A DNA stretch of 64,000 nucleotides from Bacteroidia bacterium. Its GTDB lineage: Bacteria > Bacteroidota > Bacteroidia > Chitinophagales > Chitinophagaceae. The DNA lies in NCBI GenBank assembly GCA_030426665.1, contig JAUHYD010000017.1, positions 34,459-98,458 on the forward strand, given 5' to 3'. How positions within the stretch are numbered: the stretch's first letter is position 1; each line of letters begins with the position of its first letter. The translations under genes and the position numbers were made by a program. The notes under the pieces are model-generated. The model saw only the letters and a list, made by a program, of their open reading frames with translations, ran no database searches and was not told where the DNA came from. Positions 1-8,338 of this stretch are shown here, piece by piece.

Positions 1-17
1 ATAAACACTAAATACTC

Positions 18-965
18 ATGAAGAAATGCCTACTGATATTTTTGTTGTTAGGGATAACACAATCTGGTTTATTCGCCCAGTTTTACCCGAAAGATCCCAT
101 CGACTCCTTTACATTCGATTTTGGGGCCATCGATACGAATTTATACTTGCCGGATACCGCGGCATCTCCATTGTGGCAAATAGGCAAGACGCACAAGCCC
201 TTCTTTACAACAGACACCAATGGACAAATGGCCATAATGACCGATACGCTTGATAGTTATCCGGTTAATGCTGATAATTGGTTTGTGATTAAAGTCCCGC
301 ACCGTGACAACGCGACGTTATATATTTGGCATAAATACCAAACAGATACAGGTAACGATGGCGGAGTAATAGAATTCTCTATCGATGGTGGCGTAACATG
401 GCTGAATGTGGCGGATTCGTGTATGGGCATTGGGTGGGGCGAAGGGTTGTATGCTGAAGGTCTTTATGCCCCGGATGATACTACTGTGTATGGTCTTGCA
501 TGCTTTAATGGAACCTCTGACACGTCGAGGCTTACATTAATCCAATTTCAAGATCCACCTGCTCTAAAGACAACCGCCGGATACGGGTCGTGTGAATGGG
601 TGGTTGATACTTATTATGTTCGGTTTCGTTTCGTCAGCGATACAACAAGTGATATGCTGGCAGGATGGATGATTGATTCCGTGAAAGTAGTGTATTACTC
701 TATAGGGACTGGAGTGGCAAATTATTTAAATTATCACAGTTCCATAAAAGTTTTCCCTAACCCCTCACACGATGGTATTTTCTCGGTGGAGGTGGAGAAA
801 GGGCAGAATGAACTTTCGATAGAGGTGTTTGATCTGTTGGGTAGGGAAGTGTGGAGTGGTGTAGATACGAAAACTATAGATTTGAGTGGTTTCCCGAAAG
901 GAGTGTATCTCTACACAATACATAACAGTGCTTATATACATCGGGGAAAGCTGCAGATAGAGTAA
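18..965 (+). CDS. Secreted protein with T9SS type A sorting domain
   Basis: A 315-residue exported protein. Residues 1-20 form a signal peptide (MKKC start, hydrophobic LLIFLLLGI stretch, cleavage near LFAQ). The middle (about 30-230) is rich in Thr, Asp, Trp and Tyr and has a jelly-roll-like pattern: an IEFSIDGGVTW motif and a GWMIDSVKV strand close to its end, as in MAM/adhesin-like domains of T9SS cargo. The last ~75 residues match the type A sorting domain: VFPNPSHDGIFSVEV, then FDLLGREVW and PKGVYLYTI. By family knowledge this tail directs export through the type IX system and surface attachment. The function of the middle domain is unknown; adhesion or ligand binding is an inference. 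The gene stands alone, with 126 bases to the next start. Confidence 0.85.
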   Translation: MKKCLLIFLLLGITQSGLFAQFYPKDPIDSFTFDFGAIDTNLYLPDTAASPLWQIGKTHKPFFTTDTNGQMAIMTDTLDSYPVNADNWFVIKVPHRDNATLYIWHKYQTDTGNDGGVIEFSIDGGVTWLNVADSCMGIGWGEGLYAEGLYAPDDTTVYGLACFNGTSDTSRLTLIQFQDPPALKTTAGYGSCEWVVDTYYVRFRFVSDTTSDMLAGWMIDSVKVVYYSIGTGVANYLNYHSSIKVFPNPSHDGIFSVEVEKGQNELSIEVFDLLGREVWSGVDTKTIDLSGFPKGVYLYTIHNSAYIHRGKLQIE

Positions 966-1091
966 AGTCGTCGAGTAGATGTTCACAGCGACGATTTGTT
1001 GAGAGCTATCTGTTTTATGATTTATTTAGCATCATTAGTGGTTTTTAGGGTTTGCTAATTTATTAATTTCGCCAAAACTAAATATTTACTC

Positions 1092-1640
1092 ATGAGAAAA
1101 GCAGTACTATTTTTCGCTTTTGCTATTTTGGTTTCCGGCATTGCATCTGCACAAGACCAGAAAGTTGCTGACAAAAGGAATCGCCTCGGCCTTGGTTTTA
1201 GTATAAATAACTTCGGCAATGACTTCGGACTAGGTCTTAATGTTACAAGCCCAACTTTTTTTGGTGGTCACATGGCGGTTAAGGCTTCGGGCAATTATCA
1301 GTGGCTGGACCATATCGACAACAAGGGCGAGCATACGTGGTCCGGATACACACTGTTACGTGCAGGTCTGTCTGGTGTCAATATGTCGCTCAACGATGCC
1401 ATCAACCTGTATGGTGAGGGCGGGTTGGTATTAGCATTAACGGACAATACCCTATCTACTGAAAGCAGCAGTATCGGTGGTTATGGTCTATTCGGTTTTG
1501 AGTTTTTTATGCCGTGCAATATGTCTTACTTCATAGAGCTTGGCGGTATGGGCATAGGCGCAAAGGCCGACAAAGTCCCAACGTCGCCGCTCATTGCCAA
1601 TGGCTTTTTAGCCTCGGTTGGGTTTAGGGTTAGGTTGTAA
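1092..1640 (+). CDS. Small outer-membrane beta-barrel-like protein
   Basis: An exported protein of 182 residues. The signal peptide spans residues 1-20 (MRKAVLFFAF, cleavage after IASAQ). The mature part alternates Gly and aromatic residues in short strand-like segments (LGLGFSINNF, GLGLNVTSP, LFGFEFFMP, ASVGFRVRL) and ends in a strand, which fits a small outer-membrane barrel of the OmpW/porin-like type. I do not recognise a specific family. It is followed by a strong hairpin terminator and then the convergent nadE gene. Confidence 0.6.
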   Translation: MRKAVLFFAFAILVSGIASAQDQKVADKRNRLGLGFSINNFGNDFGLGLNVTSPTFFGGHMAVKASGNYQWLDHIDNKGEHTWSGYTLLRAGLSGVNMSLNDAINLYGEGGLVLALTDNTLSTESSSIGGYGLFGFEFFMPCNMSYFIELGGMGIGAKADKVPTSPLIANGFLASVGFRVRL

Positions 1641-1666
1641 GATATAAATACATTTTTCATTTGCTG

Positions 1667-1710
1667 CGGCTCTGCGATAGTTCTCTATTGCGGAGCCGTT
1701 GTTGGTTTGT
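1667..1710 (+). terminator. Rho-independent terminator after the barrel gene
   Basis: A hairpin with a 14-bp stem (1667-1680 with 1685-1698, two G-U pairs, loop TTCT) followed by TTGTTGGTTTGT. It begins 26 bases after the stop codon of the plus-strand gene and ends 62 bases before the stop of the convergent nadE gene. Confidence 0.75.
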
Positions 1711-1759
1711 CGCACGAAACGAACCAATAATTTTTATAATGAAATACTTGTTTCCCCCC

Positions 1760-3436
1760 TTACACCAGATACTTCCCTACAATAGGCACACGCCTACCTA
1801 CACCAAACGCTTTTGGTGATACTCTGATGATGGGACAGAACTGATTGCGCTTGTACTCGTTGATGTTTACCAGACGCAGAATGCGATTGACAAGAGGGGC
1901 ATCAAAACCCAGGTTTATTATTTCCTTTGGTCCGTGGAAATGCTCTATGTACTGGTAGAGAATGGGGTCGAGTATGTCATACTCGGGCAGGCTGTCGCTA
2001 TCCTTCTGGTCGGGGCGCAACTCTGCGCTCGGGGCTTTGTCTATTATGTTTTGTGGTATTATTTCGCCATTGCGGTTGATGTATCGGGCAAGGGCATATA
2101 CTTGCAGTTTGTACAGGTCTCCTATTACACCCAGTCCACCTGCCATGTCTCCGTACAGTGTGCCGTAGCCTGTGGCCAATTCACTTTTGTTGGAGGTGTT
2201 GAGTAGTATGTAGTTGAATTTATTGGCCATTGCCATCACCATTGCACCACGTATGCGCGATTGCAGGTTCTCTTCGGCTACATTAAACGGCAGGTCTTTG
2301 AACACGGGATTCAGAGCATCTTCGAAGGAGCCGAACACATCCTTTATCGGGATGATGTTGTATTGGTTGCCGACGTTCTCAGATAGCTGCACTGCATCAT
2401 CCACAGAATGTGACGACGAGAAGTGAGAGGGCAGCAGTAGCGCATGTACATTTTCTGCGCCCAATGCCTCGCACGCCAGAGCTACTACTACTGCGCTGTC
2501 TATGCCGCCTGAAGAGGCAACGATGGCCTTGCTAAAGCCCATCTTGCTGAAATAATCTTTTATACCCAGAATAAGCGCCTTGTGTATTTTGTCGATGTGG
2601 ACTGTGGCATTAAGTATCTCCGGTGTTTCTGCTACTTCTTCCGGTATGTCCGTGTTATTCGAAGTGCTGAAGTTGTCGGCTCCTGTCCAGTCTATTGCCT
2701 GGTACGCCTCGCTGAAGCAAGGTAGTGCCGTTACTATTTTTCCTCTGCTGTCCATCACCATGGAGCCGCCGTCAAACACAACCTCTGTCTGGGAGCCTAC
2801 GGTGTTGCAGTATATCATCGGCAGGTTGTATCGCAGCACATTTTTCCTAACAATATCTATACGTTCTTGTTCGTGCAGATAGTCAAACGGAGATGCGCTC
2901 AGGTTAATCATGATGTCCGGCTGTTGCTTTGCCAGCTCGTCCATAGGTCGTTGTCGGTAAAGCGGGTCTTCAGACAGGTTCCATATATCTTCGCAAATGG
3001 TTACTGCCAGTTTTTTTCCTTTGAACTCCATTACGTTCCATTCGTAACCCGGCTCAAAGTATCGGTACTCGTCAAAGATGTCGTAGGTTGGCAACAGCGT
3101 TTTATGAGCGATGGCTTTTACCTCATTTTCATACAGCAGATAGGCACTATTAAAAAGGTTCTTTCCCTCAGGTGCTAAGTGCCTGGAAGGACATCCTACT
3201 AAAACGCCAATGGTGTCGGAGGCTGCGCGTATAGTGTCCAATGCTGTTTGTGCCTGATTGATAAAGTCGTCAAATTCCAGAAAGTCTCTCGGTGGATAAC
3301 CACATACTGCCAGTTCAGAAAACACAATCAGGTCTGCTCCATCGGCCTTTGCTATTTTTATCGCATCAATCATTTTTGATGCGTTGGCTTCAAAGTTGCC
3401 AATGTGGTAGTTCTGCTGTGCTATAACTATTTTCAT
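1760..3436 (-). CDS. nadE: Glutamine-dependent NAD+ synthetase
   Basis: Catalyses the ATP-dependent amidation of deamido-NAD+ to NAD+ using glutamine, the last step of NAD synthesis. It is a 558-residue two-domain protein. The N-terminal nitrilase-type amidase (about 1-250) shows the Glu in FSELAVCGYPPRD, the Lys in HKTLLPTYD and the nucleophilic Cys in VTICEDIWN. The C-terminal synthetase domain (about 285-558) has the pyrophosphatase P-loop ASSGGIDSAVV. The length is that of glutamine-dependent enzymes rather than the ~275-residue ammonia-dependent form. The start ATG at 3434-3436 begins the amidase fold directly. It is convergent with the preceding gene and has its own candidate -7 box at 3473-3480. 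Confidence 0.95.
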   Translation of the reverse strand: MKIVIAQQNYHIGNFEANASKMIDAIKIAKADGADLIVFSELAVCGYPPRDFLEFDDFINQAQTALDTIRAASDTIGVLVGCPSRHLAPEGKNLFNSAYLLYENEVKAIAHKTLLPTYDIFDEYRYFEPGYEWNVMEFKGKKLAVTICEDIWNLSEDPLYRQRPMDELAKQQPDIMINLSASPFDYLHEQERIDIVRKNVLRYNLPMIYCNTVGSQTEVVFDGGSMVMDSRGKIVTALPCFSEAYQAIDWTGADNFSTSNNTDIPEEVAETPEILNATVHIDKIHKALILGIKDYFSKMGFSKAIVASSGGIDSAVVVALACEALGAENVHALLLPSHFSSSHSVDDAVQLSENVGNQYNIIPIKDVFGSFEDALNPVFKDLPFNVAEENLQSRIRGAMVMAMANKFNYILLNTSNKSELATGYGTLYGDMAGGLGVIGDLYKLQVYALARYINRNGEIIPQNIIDKAPSAELRPDQKDSDSLPEYDILDPILYQYIEHFHGPKEIINLGFDAPLVNRILRLVNINEYKRNQFCPIIRVSPKAFGVGRRVPIVGKYLV

Positions 3437-3472
3437 GTGTTGCTTTAAGACTGGTTACTCAGTAAAGTGTCG

Positions 3473-3480
3473 CAAAGTTA
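3473..3480 (-). promoter_or_regulatory. Candidate -7 box for nadE
   Basis: On the minus strand the sequence reads TAACTTTG, a full match to the Bacteroidota -7 motif TAnnTTTG, 36 bases upstream of the nadE start codon. No TTG is present at the expected -33 spacing, so support is partial. Confidence 0.4.
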
Positions 3481-3624
3481 TTCTATACACAGCTAAGTTT
3501 GTCGCTTTTTAGTTGAAAGCAGAGCGTACAAATCTTAACAAAATGGTATGAGGTATAAGGTATTGTTAATGAGGATGATGTGTTGTTCTTTCTTAACTTC
3601 GCTACAGTCAAATCAGTCACAATT

Positions 3625-4446
3625 ATGGAGTTTCAAGGTAAAACGGCATTTATTTCAGGAGCAAGCAGAGGTATAGGAGCGGCAATTGCACTAAGATTAG
3701 CAAAAGAAGGGGCAAACGTAGTAGTAATTGGTAAATCGGTAAAAGAGGACCCCCGACTTGGCGGAACCATTCATAGTGTGGTAGAAGAGATAAACGAATC
3801 CGGGGGAAGGGGATATGCTGTTCAATGCGATATACGGGACGAAGAACAAGTGCTGTATGCTGTTCAGCAGGCGATAACCATATTTGGTGGCATAGATATT
3901 CTGGTAAATAATGCCTCTGCAATTTCTTTGAGCGATACCGAGCATACCGAAACCAAACGTTTCGATCTGGTACATGACATAAATGTGCGTGGTACATTTA
4001 TGGTTACTAAGCATTGCGTGCCCTTTTTGCGCAAGTCTGCAAACCCGCATATACTTACATTGTCACCACCCATAGATTTGAATCCTAAATGGATTGCACC
4101 CTACATAGGCTATACCATCAGTAAGTACAGTATGAGCATGATGACGCTTGGATGGGCGAAAGAGTTTGAATCTGTCGGAATAGCAGCTAATTCATTGTGG
4201 CCGGTAACAACAATAGATACTGCTGCAGTTCGTAATCTGTTGGGCGGAGAGATAATGGCGAAGCGCAGTCGAAAGCCGGATATACTGGCGGATAGCGCCT
4301 ATTACATTCTGCGTCGACCATCAAAGGAATGCACGGGTAATTTGTTTCTCGACGAAGATGTATTGAGTGCTGAGGGCATCACAGATTTGGACCATTATTC
4401 GGTTACTCCGGGTGGGCCGTTGCAGAAGGATTTGTACGTGGGCTGA
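3625..4446 (+). CDS. SDR family oxidoreductase
   Basis: A short-chain dehydrogenase/reductase, 273 residues from the ATG at 3625. This start places the Rossmann fold at once (MEFQGKTAFISGASRGIGAA); an in-frame ATG at 3580 would only add a hydrophobic stretch unlike the family. Motifs seen are the cofactor loop GASRGIG, the structural NNAS, and the catalytic Tyr/Lys in YTISKYSMS. The region ISGASRGIG...VVVIGKS and the late SRKPDILADSAYYIL resemble the hydroxysteroid-dehydrogenase-like (HSDL2-type) SDRs, which often carry such a segment. The substrate cannot be told from sequence; short-chain or fatty-acyl substrates are an inference helped by the acyl-CoA thioesterase that lies tail to tail with it, the two stop codons abutting at 4446/4447. 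Confidence 0.88.
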   Translation: MEFQGKTAFISGASRGIGAAIALRLAKEGANVVVIGKSVKEDPRLGGTIHSVVEEINESGGRGYAVQCDIRDEEQVLYAVQQAITIFGGIDILVNNASAISLSDTEHTETKRFDLVHDINVRGTFMVTKHCVPFLRKSANPHILTLSPPIDLNPKWIAPYIGYTISKYSMSMMTLGWAKEFESVGIAANSLWPVTTIDTAAVRNLLGGEIMAKRSRKPDILADSAYYILRRPSKECTGNLFLDEDVLSAEGITDLDHYSVTPGGPLQKDLYVG

Positions 4447-4866
4447 TTATAGTTGTCTGCCTTCTATCTCTGATACCGCATTGCGGAACGCTTCCTGAAT
4501 GGGTGTTTTTTCGTTTTTGTTGAAATCGTAATTTACGATTACATCATGCGCCTCTGCGACCACTTCGCCTGCCTCGTTAAGAATACGATGGTGAATGCCG
4601 AAGCTGGTGTTCTTTAAAAACTCGATTCTTGCTTCAACTTTTATGTTTCCCGGATAGTGTAGGGGTTTAATAAATTTACAGGAAGTAGATAATAGTATCG
4701 GGCCGACCTTTGTTTCATTAAAAGAAGCTGCCACGCCCGTCAATTCCCAATAATTGACGCGGGAAGCCTGTACATACCTGAAGTAGGCAACATTGTTTAC
4801 ATGCCCGAAAAGGTCCATGTCGCTCCAGTCTATTCGAAGGTTTAGTTTTACAGGAAAGTCGTGCAT
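4447..4866 (-). CDS. Acyl-CoA thioesterase, hotdog fold (4HBT type)
   Basis: A 139-residue single hotdog-domain protein. The N-terminal segment DWSDMDLFGHVNNVAYFRY holds the classic Asp/His-Val-Asn-Asn active-site pattern of 4-hydroxybenzoyl-CoA thioesterase-like enzymes that hydrolyse acyl-CoA thioesters. Length is normal for the family. The ATG at 4864-4866 is a suitable start with the fold beginning about ten residues later. It is transcribed away from the small exported-protein gene at 4979, and its candidate promoter (4904-4933) lies back to back with that gene's -7 box. The true substrate is unknown. Confidence 0.88.
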   Translation of the reverse strand: MHDFPVKLNLRIDWSDMDLFGHVNNVAYFRYVQASRVNYWELTGVAASFNETKVGPILLSTSCKFIKPLHYPGNIKVEARIEFLKNTSFGIHHRILNEAGEVVAEAHDVIVNYDFNKNEKTPIQEAFRNAVSEIEGRQL

Positions 4867-4903
4867 TAGAAGTGTTTTTGGGTCGCTACGTTGGCGTTCG
4901 TAA

Positions 4904-4933
4904 CAAAATTAAGAATAGGCTGCAGCATTTCAA
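4904..4933 (-). promoter_or_regulatory. Bacteroidota-type promoter for the thioesterase gene
   Basis: On the minus strand TTG (4931-4933) is followed by exactly 19 bases and TAATTTTG (4904-4911), a full match to TTG-N19..21-TAnnTTTG. The start codon lies 38 bases downstream. Confidence 0.6.
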
Positions 4934-4950
4934 TAATCAATTTACTTTTA

Positions 4951-4958
4951 TAGCTTTG
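4951..4958 (+). promoter_or_regulatory. Candidate -7 box for the gene at 4979
   Basis: TAGCTTTG matches TAnnTTTG. At the -33 spacing there is TTT rather than TTG. The start ATG at 4979 would leave a leader of only about 15 bases. Confidence 0.4.
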
Positions 4959-4978
4959 GGTGAAATACAAATATCGTG

Positions 4979-5473
4979 ATGAAAAAAATCTTACTGCTTT
5001 TTATACTTATAGGTTCGTATAACGCTGTTTCTGCACAGTACAGCATTTTTATGCAGATTATCGAGAACAAAAAGATTTGTAATAAAGAAGATGAGCTTAC
5101 CTACTTTTTACAGGCACATTCATTCGTAAGAGGTAACGAGAACCGATATTACAATAGCTATCCCGTAGACAGAGATATGTATACGACTTGCATAATCAAT
5201 GAGAATGAGTGTTATGTCACGTACCGAACAAACAACAAGAAGGATTATGAAAAAATAAAAGAGCAAATATCTTCTACTTGTGCTAAGGAGCTGGCTGCCG
5301 ACAAATCTGTATCGTATGCCTGCAACTATAAGCGCGTGCAGGACGTGCAGATTATGTTTATCGGCTATTCAGAAAAGAATAAGACTTACGATATCCTGAT
5401 TTATCAAAATCCTGATATGCACGAAGACCCTTATTATCCTTCGCGACGTATTGAAGCTCCGGCACACAGATAG
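4979..5473 (+). CDS. Small exported protein of unknown function
   Basis: A 164-residue protein starting at the ATG at 4979 (a GTG sits one codon earlier). Residues 1-20 are a signal peptide (KKILLLFILIGSYNAVSAQ). The mature part has no motif I recognise; it is rich in Tyr, Asn, Lys and Glu and contains several Cys residues (ICNKEDE, YTTCIINENECYV, SSTCAKEL, SYACNYK), which could form disulfides in the periplasm or outside. The stop codon lies seven bases from that of the convergent DUF5686 gene. Confidence 0.6.
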   Translation: MKKILLLFILIGSYNAVSAQYSIFMQIIENKKICNKEDELTYFLQAHSFVRGNENRYYNSYPVDRDMYTTCIINENECYVTYRTNNKKDYEKIKEQISSTCAKELAADKSVSYACNYKRVQDVQIMFIGYSEKNKTYDILIYQNPDMHEDPYYPSRRIEAPAHR

Positions 5474-5479
5474 GTCTGT

Positions 5480-8110
5480 TTAAAATTCAAATACAAAGCT
5501 GCCGAATATGCCAAAGTGCCGCCACTTGGCCTCAGATGCTAGTGGTGTAGGTGTCACCCGCCATACAAAGTCGATACGGAATACCTGAAAGATATTGGAG
5601 ACGCCAGTTCCTAACTCTAAATAAGGAGACCCCTTCAGCGTACGGAATGCCCAACCTCTGTCCAGATTTAGCTGTTGGTTGGCTTTGCTCAACGAGCCAA
5701 CTACGCCCTTTGCAGTCCAGAATTGGCGGAATTTAAGTTTCTTCAACAAAGGAATCCGATTGAAGATACCGCCGCCAAAGTTGTGTTCCATATTAAACCC
5801 TACATACTCGTCGCTTAAAAACTCATAGTTGTTCATCATCTGGAACGCATACTTATTATAGTAGTAGTATTCGTTGCCTGGGTGAATTTCCAGCAGCGGA
5901 TAGGGGAGTGTTCCAAAATACTTTCCCGCAAAGACATTGTAATATATATTTCCGAGTGGAGGGATATTGGTTAGTCCGGTTATTGACATTCTGGCTTTCT
6001 GATAGCTATAGGCACCCTTTAGTAGCCCCTTAATTCCGGTCGTCACCGTAAGTCCCACCACCGGGTACTTGCTTTTAATACTTACCCGCGTAAACTGCCC
6101 TTCGAGGTATTTTTCTTTATAAGCAAACCGAAGGTCGGCGCCAACTTCCGCACTGACAACATTCTTCGAAAGCGCGCCATGTTCGTTATGGAAAATACCC
6201 TCCGACGGTAATGGCTTATACGGTGTGAAGTCACGGTGCTGCAGAATTAGTTTGTGGCTAAATCCACTATAGTATTGTTTGTAAAACTCAATCCGTCTGT
6301 CATCTGCGAATGCCAACTTCCAGGGCACACCTCTTTTACGGAAAAACGTACTGAATATATTGTCTGCACCGCGCTGGTCATAGTAATTTGTCGATTGACT
6401 AACATCGTGCACGTAGTAACCATATATATAGGTCCATGGATTTCTGTTGAGCATCCACTTTCCGGTTATACCATATTTGTACCGTTGGTCTCTGAAACCG
6501 TATGCGCCATAGCCGGTAAATTGAAAGTTCTTCAGGCTTCTGGGAGTACCCACAGAAATACGGATACGACTACCCTCTATTGTGTTGCGACTATACAGGT
6601 TAAAGTAGGGACCCAACTGTATAAACCCAATGTCTTTGACCCCTGTCGTTATGAACGTTATCCAGTTTTTGTACACTTTGGTAATCGGCATTTGGTTGAT
6701 AGTATCAACCATTTTGTAAATCTTCGCTTCGTTTTTCGTAAGGGAGTCAGGACGGTTTTTTCGCCACCAGGCGTCTGTCATATACTTTGCCGAGTCCAGC
6801 TTAATAACATCTTGTTTAATGTTCGGGTCATCAAGCATTGAATCGACCGAGTTGTCATTGATTTTGATGTGGTGATAGGTAGTTGTTTTTCTACCTATAA
6901 ACCCCGGTAGCTTCTGTGACTTATAGGCAGAGAAGTTGGCGATGAATTTGTCCTTTACACAAAACCAGAACGTATCCACCGGTGCGAATTCCTGATACAA
7001 TGCTACATTGTCTAACCAGTTGATGTTTACATCTTTGGTGACTTCCATACTTATTCGCTGAATGGCAAATACCGAGTCTACTACCCAAAAGTCACCGGTG
7101 AAACAATTTTCTATCGGCCGCTTCGGTTTATATCGCACCAATATGATATTGTGACCGTATGCAACCTGTGTGTCTATGATTTTGAACTTATAATAAGCAA
7201 GTGCGTCGTCTCCTATGGGGCTTACAAATTTCTTGTCGAATACCGGAAGGAAGTTCTCATAGATGTTTACGTTCTGGTGGAATGTACCCAGGTACTTCAC
7301 AACGTTTTCATTGTTGACGCCCTTAACCATGCTCGCCTTTATAACTTCTCTTACTTTGCGGGGCTTGCGGCGGAAATAGTAGTCAGACAGGGTTTCTGTC
7401 ATATACAGTGGCAGATAAGGCTTGGTCTCAGAAACGGAGTCGAGATTATCGTATATAAAACTGTATTTCTTAAGCAATGGTATTTTTTCAAATTGTTCTC
7501 GGGTCAGCCGTTGCAGGTCTGCCTCCAAGCGGTTGTAGGCTTCATAGCTATAGTTGTTAGTTCTGTCGGGATTGTTTGCAGGTTTGCGTTTTATTATTTC
7601 ACGCATCAGCAAGACTGCGGGGTCTTCGCCTATATTGATGGTTACTTCATTGAGAGCCGTTACGGAGCGTTTGACTTCTATTATATAGTTGTATTCGTGG
7701 CGGTCTATTCGAAGGACACGGTAGGCTTCCGTATAGCCTATAGCCGCAACCCGAAATGTATCTGACGGTAGCTTTGGAAATTTCAAAATGAAGTTTCCAT
7801 CCAGATCTGCCGTTGTTCCCACTGGTGTACCTCTGAAAAATACAGTTGAGAATGGAATGCCTTCGCCTGTGTTTGCATCAGCAACTTTACCATGTATGAT
7901 GTATCCGGTTCCCGGATTATATGATTTTGGAGCCTTTGTTTTCTTGTCTGGAAATATTAGTTCGGCCGTATCAATATCAGGTAGGTCAATTGGTGGCGGG
8001 GCGATAAATACAGAAGTGTCGCCCTTCTTAAGAGAATCGGTAGTTTGTCCGAAAATACATGCCGGTAGCAGTAGTAAAAAAACAAATATAGAAATATGCC
8101 GGGATGCCAT
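5480..8110 (-). CDS. DUF5686 outer-membrane protein with carboxypeptidase-like regulatory domain
   Basis: An 876-residue exported protein from the ATG at 8108-8110 (MASRHISIF..., signal peptide ending near ACIFGQ); a TTG 17 codons upstream is less likely. After a Pro/Asp-rich linker, residues about 75-155 form a CarboxypepD_reg-like beta-sandwich (IIHGKVADANTGEGIPFSTV, GTTADLDGNFILKF), the plug-like domain typical of Bacteroidota surface proteins. The rest is the DUF5686 region: a helical/strand section with RPIENCFTGDFWVVD and then a long C-terminal barrel rich in Tyr, Phe and Arg that ends in FGSFVFEF, a typical outer-membrane terminal strand. Family function is unknown; a role in surface assembly or transport is inferred. 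Confidence 0.85.
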   Translation of the reverse strand: MASRHISIFVFLLLLPACIFGQTTDSLKKGDTSVFIAPPPIDLPDIDTAELIFPDKKTKAPKSYNPGTGYIIHGKVADANTGEGIPFSTVFFRGTPVGTTADLDGNFILKFPKLPSDTFRVAAIGYTEAYRVLRIDRHEYNYIIEVKRSVTALNEVTINIGEDPAVLLMREIIKRKPANNPDRTNNYSYEAYNRLEADLQRLTREQFEKIPLLKKYSFIYDNLDSVSETKPYLPLYMTETLSDYYFRRKPRKVREVIKASMVKGVNNENVVKYLGTFHQNVNIYENFLPVFDKKFVSPIGDDALAYYKFKIIDTQVAYGHNIILVRYKPKRPIENCFTGDFWVVDSVFAIQRISMEVTKDVNINWLDNVALYQEFAPVDTFWFCVKDKFIANFSAYKSQKLPGFIGRKTTTYHHIKINDNSVDSMLDDPNIKQDVIKLDSAKYMTDAWWRKNRPDSLTKNEAKIYKMVDTINQMPITKVYKNWITFITTGVKDIGFIQLGPYFNLYSRNTIEGSRIRISVGTPRSLKNFQFTGYGAYGFRDQRYKYGITGKWMLNRNPWTYIYGYYVHDVSQSTNYYDQRGADNIFSTFFRKRGVPWKLAFADDRRIEFYKQYYSGFSHKLILQHRDFTPYKPLPSEGIFHNEHGALSKNVVSAEVGADLRFAYKEKYLEGQFTRVSIKSKYPVVGLTVTTGIKGLLKGAYSYQKARMSITGLTNIPPLGNIYYNVFAGKYFGTLPYPLLEIHPGNEYYYYNKYAFQMMNNYEFLSDEYVGFNMEHNFGGGIFNRIPLLKKLKFRQFWTAKGVVGSLSKANQQLNLDRGWAFRTLKGSPYLELGTGVSNIFQVFRIDFVWRVTPTPLASEAKWRHFGIFGSFVFEF

Positions 8111-8288
8111 GTTTATAGATAACAATGTTGAGCAAAGTACAGAAATAACTCTTGTTTTCAAAGAGCCGTATCAGACTGAAATAATAGGCATCAAAGCAGC
8201 GCATATAGATAAAGCCTTTTTAAATTAATTTTTGCAGGCAAATTGCTTTTAACAATAAGGCCTTATGCTATTTAGAGGGTAGCATTTT

Positions 8289-8319
8289 TTGACTTTTGGC
8301 GCAAAACCTGTTACTTTCG
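8289..8319 (+). promoter_or_regulatory. Promoter for the Fe-S protein gene
   Basis: TTG (8289-8291), 20 bases, then TACTTTCG (8312-8319), one mismatch from TAnnTTTG. It lies 20 bases before the ATG at 8339. A second -7-like TAAATTTG sits at 8324-8331 without a well-spaced TTG. Confidence 0.45.
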
Positions 8320-8338
8320 GGGTTAAATTTGGTTTGGG

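Noticed and set aside
965..1010. Terminator after the first gene (TCGTCG ... CGACGA)
   Set aside because: A 6-bp stem with a 15-base loop and no U tract; too weak.
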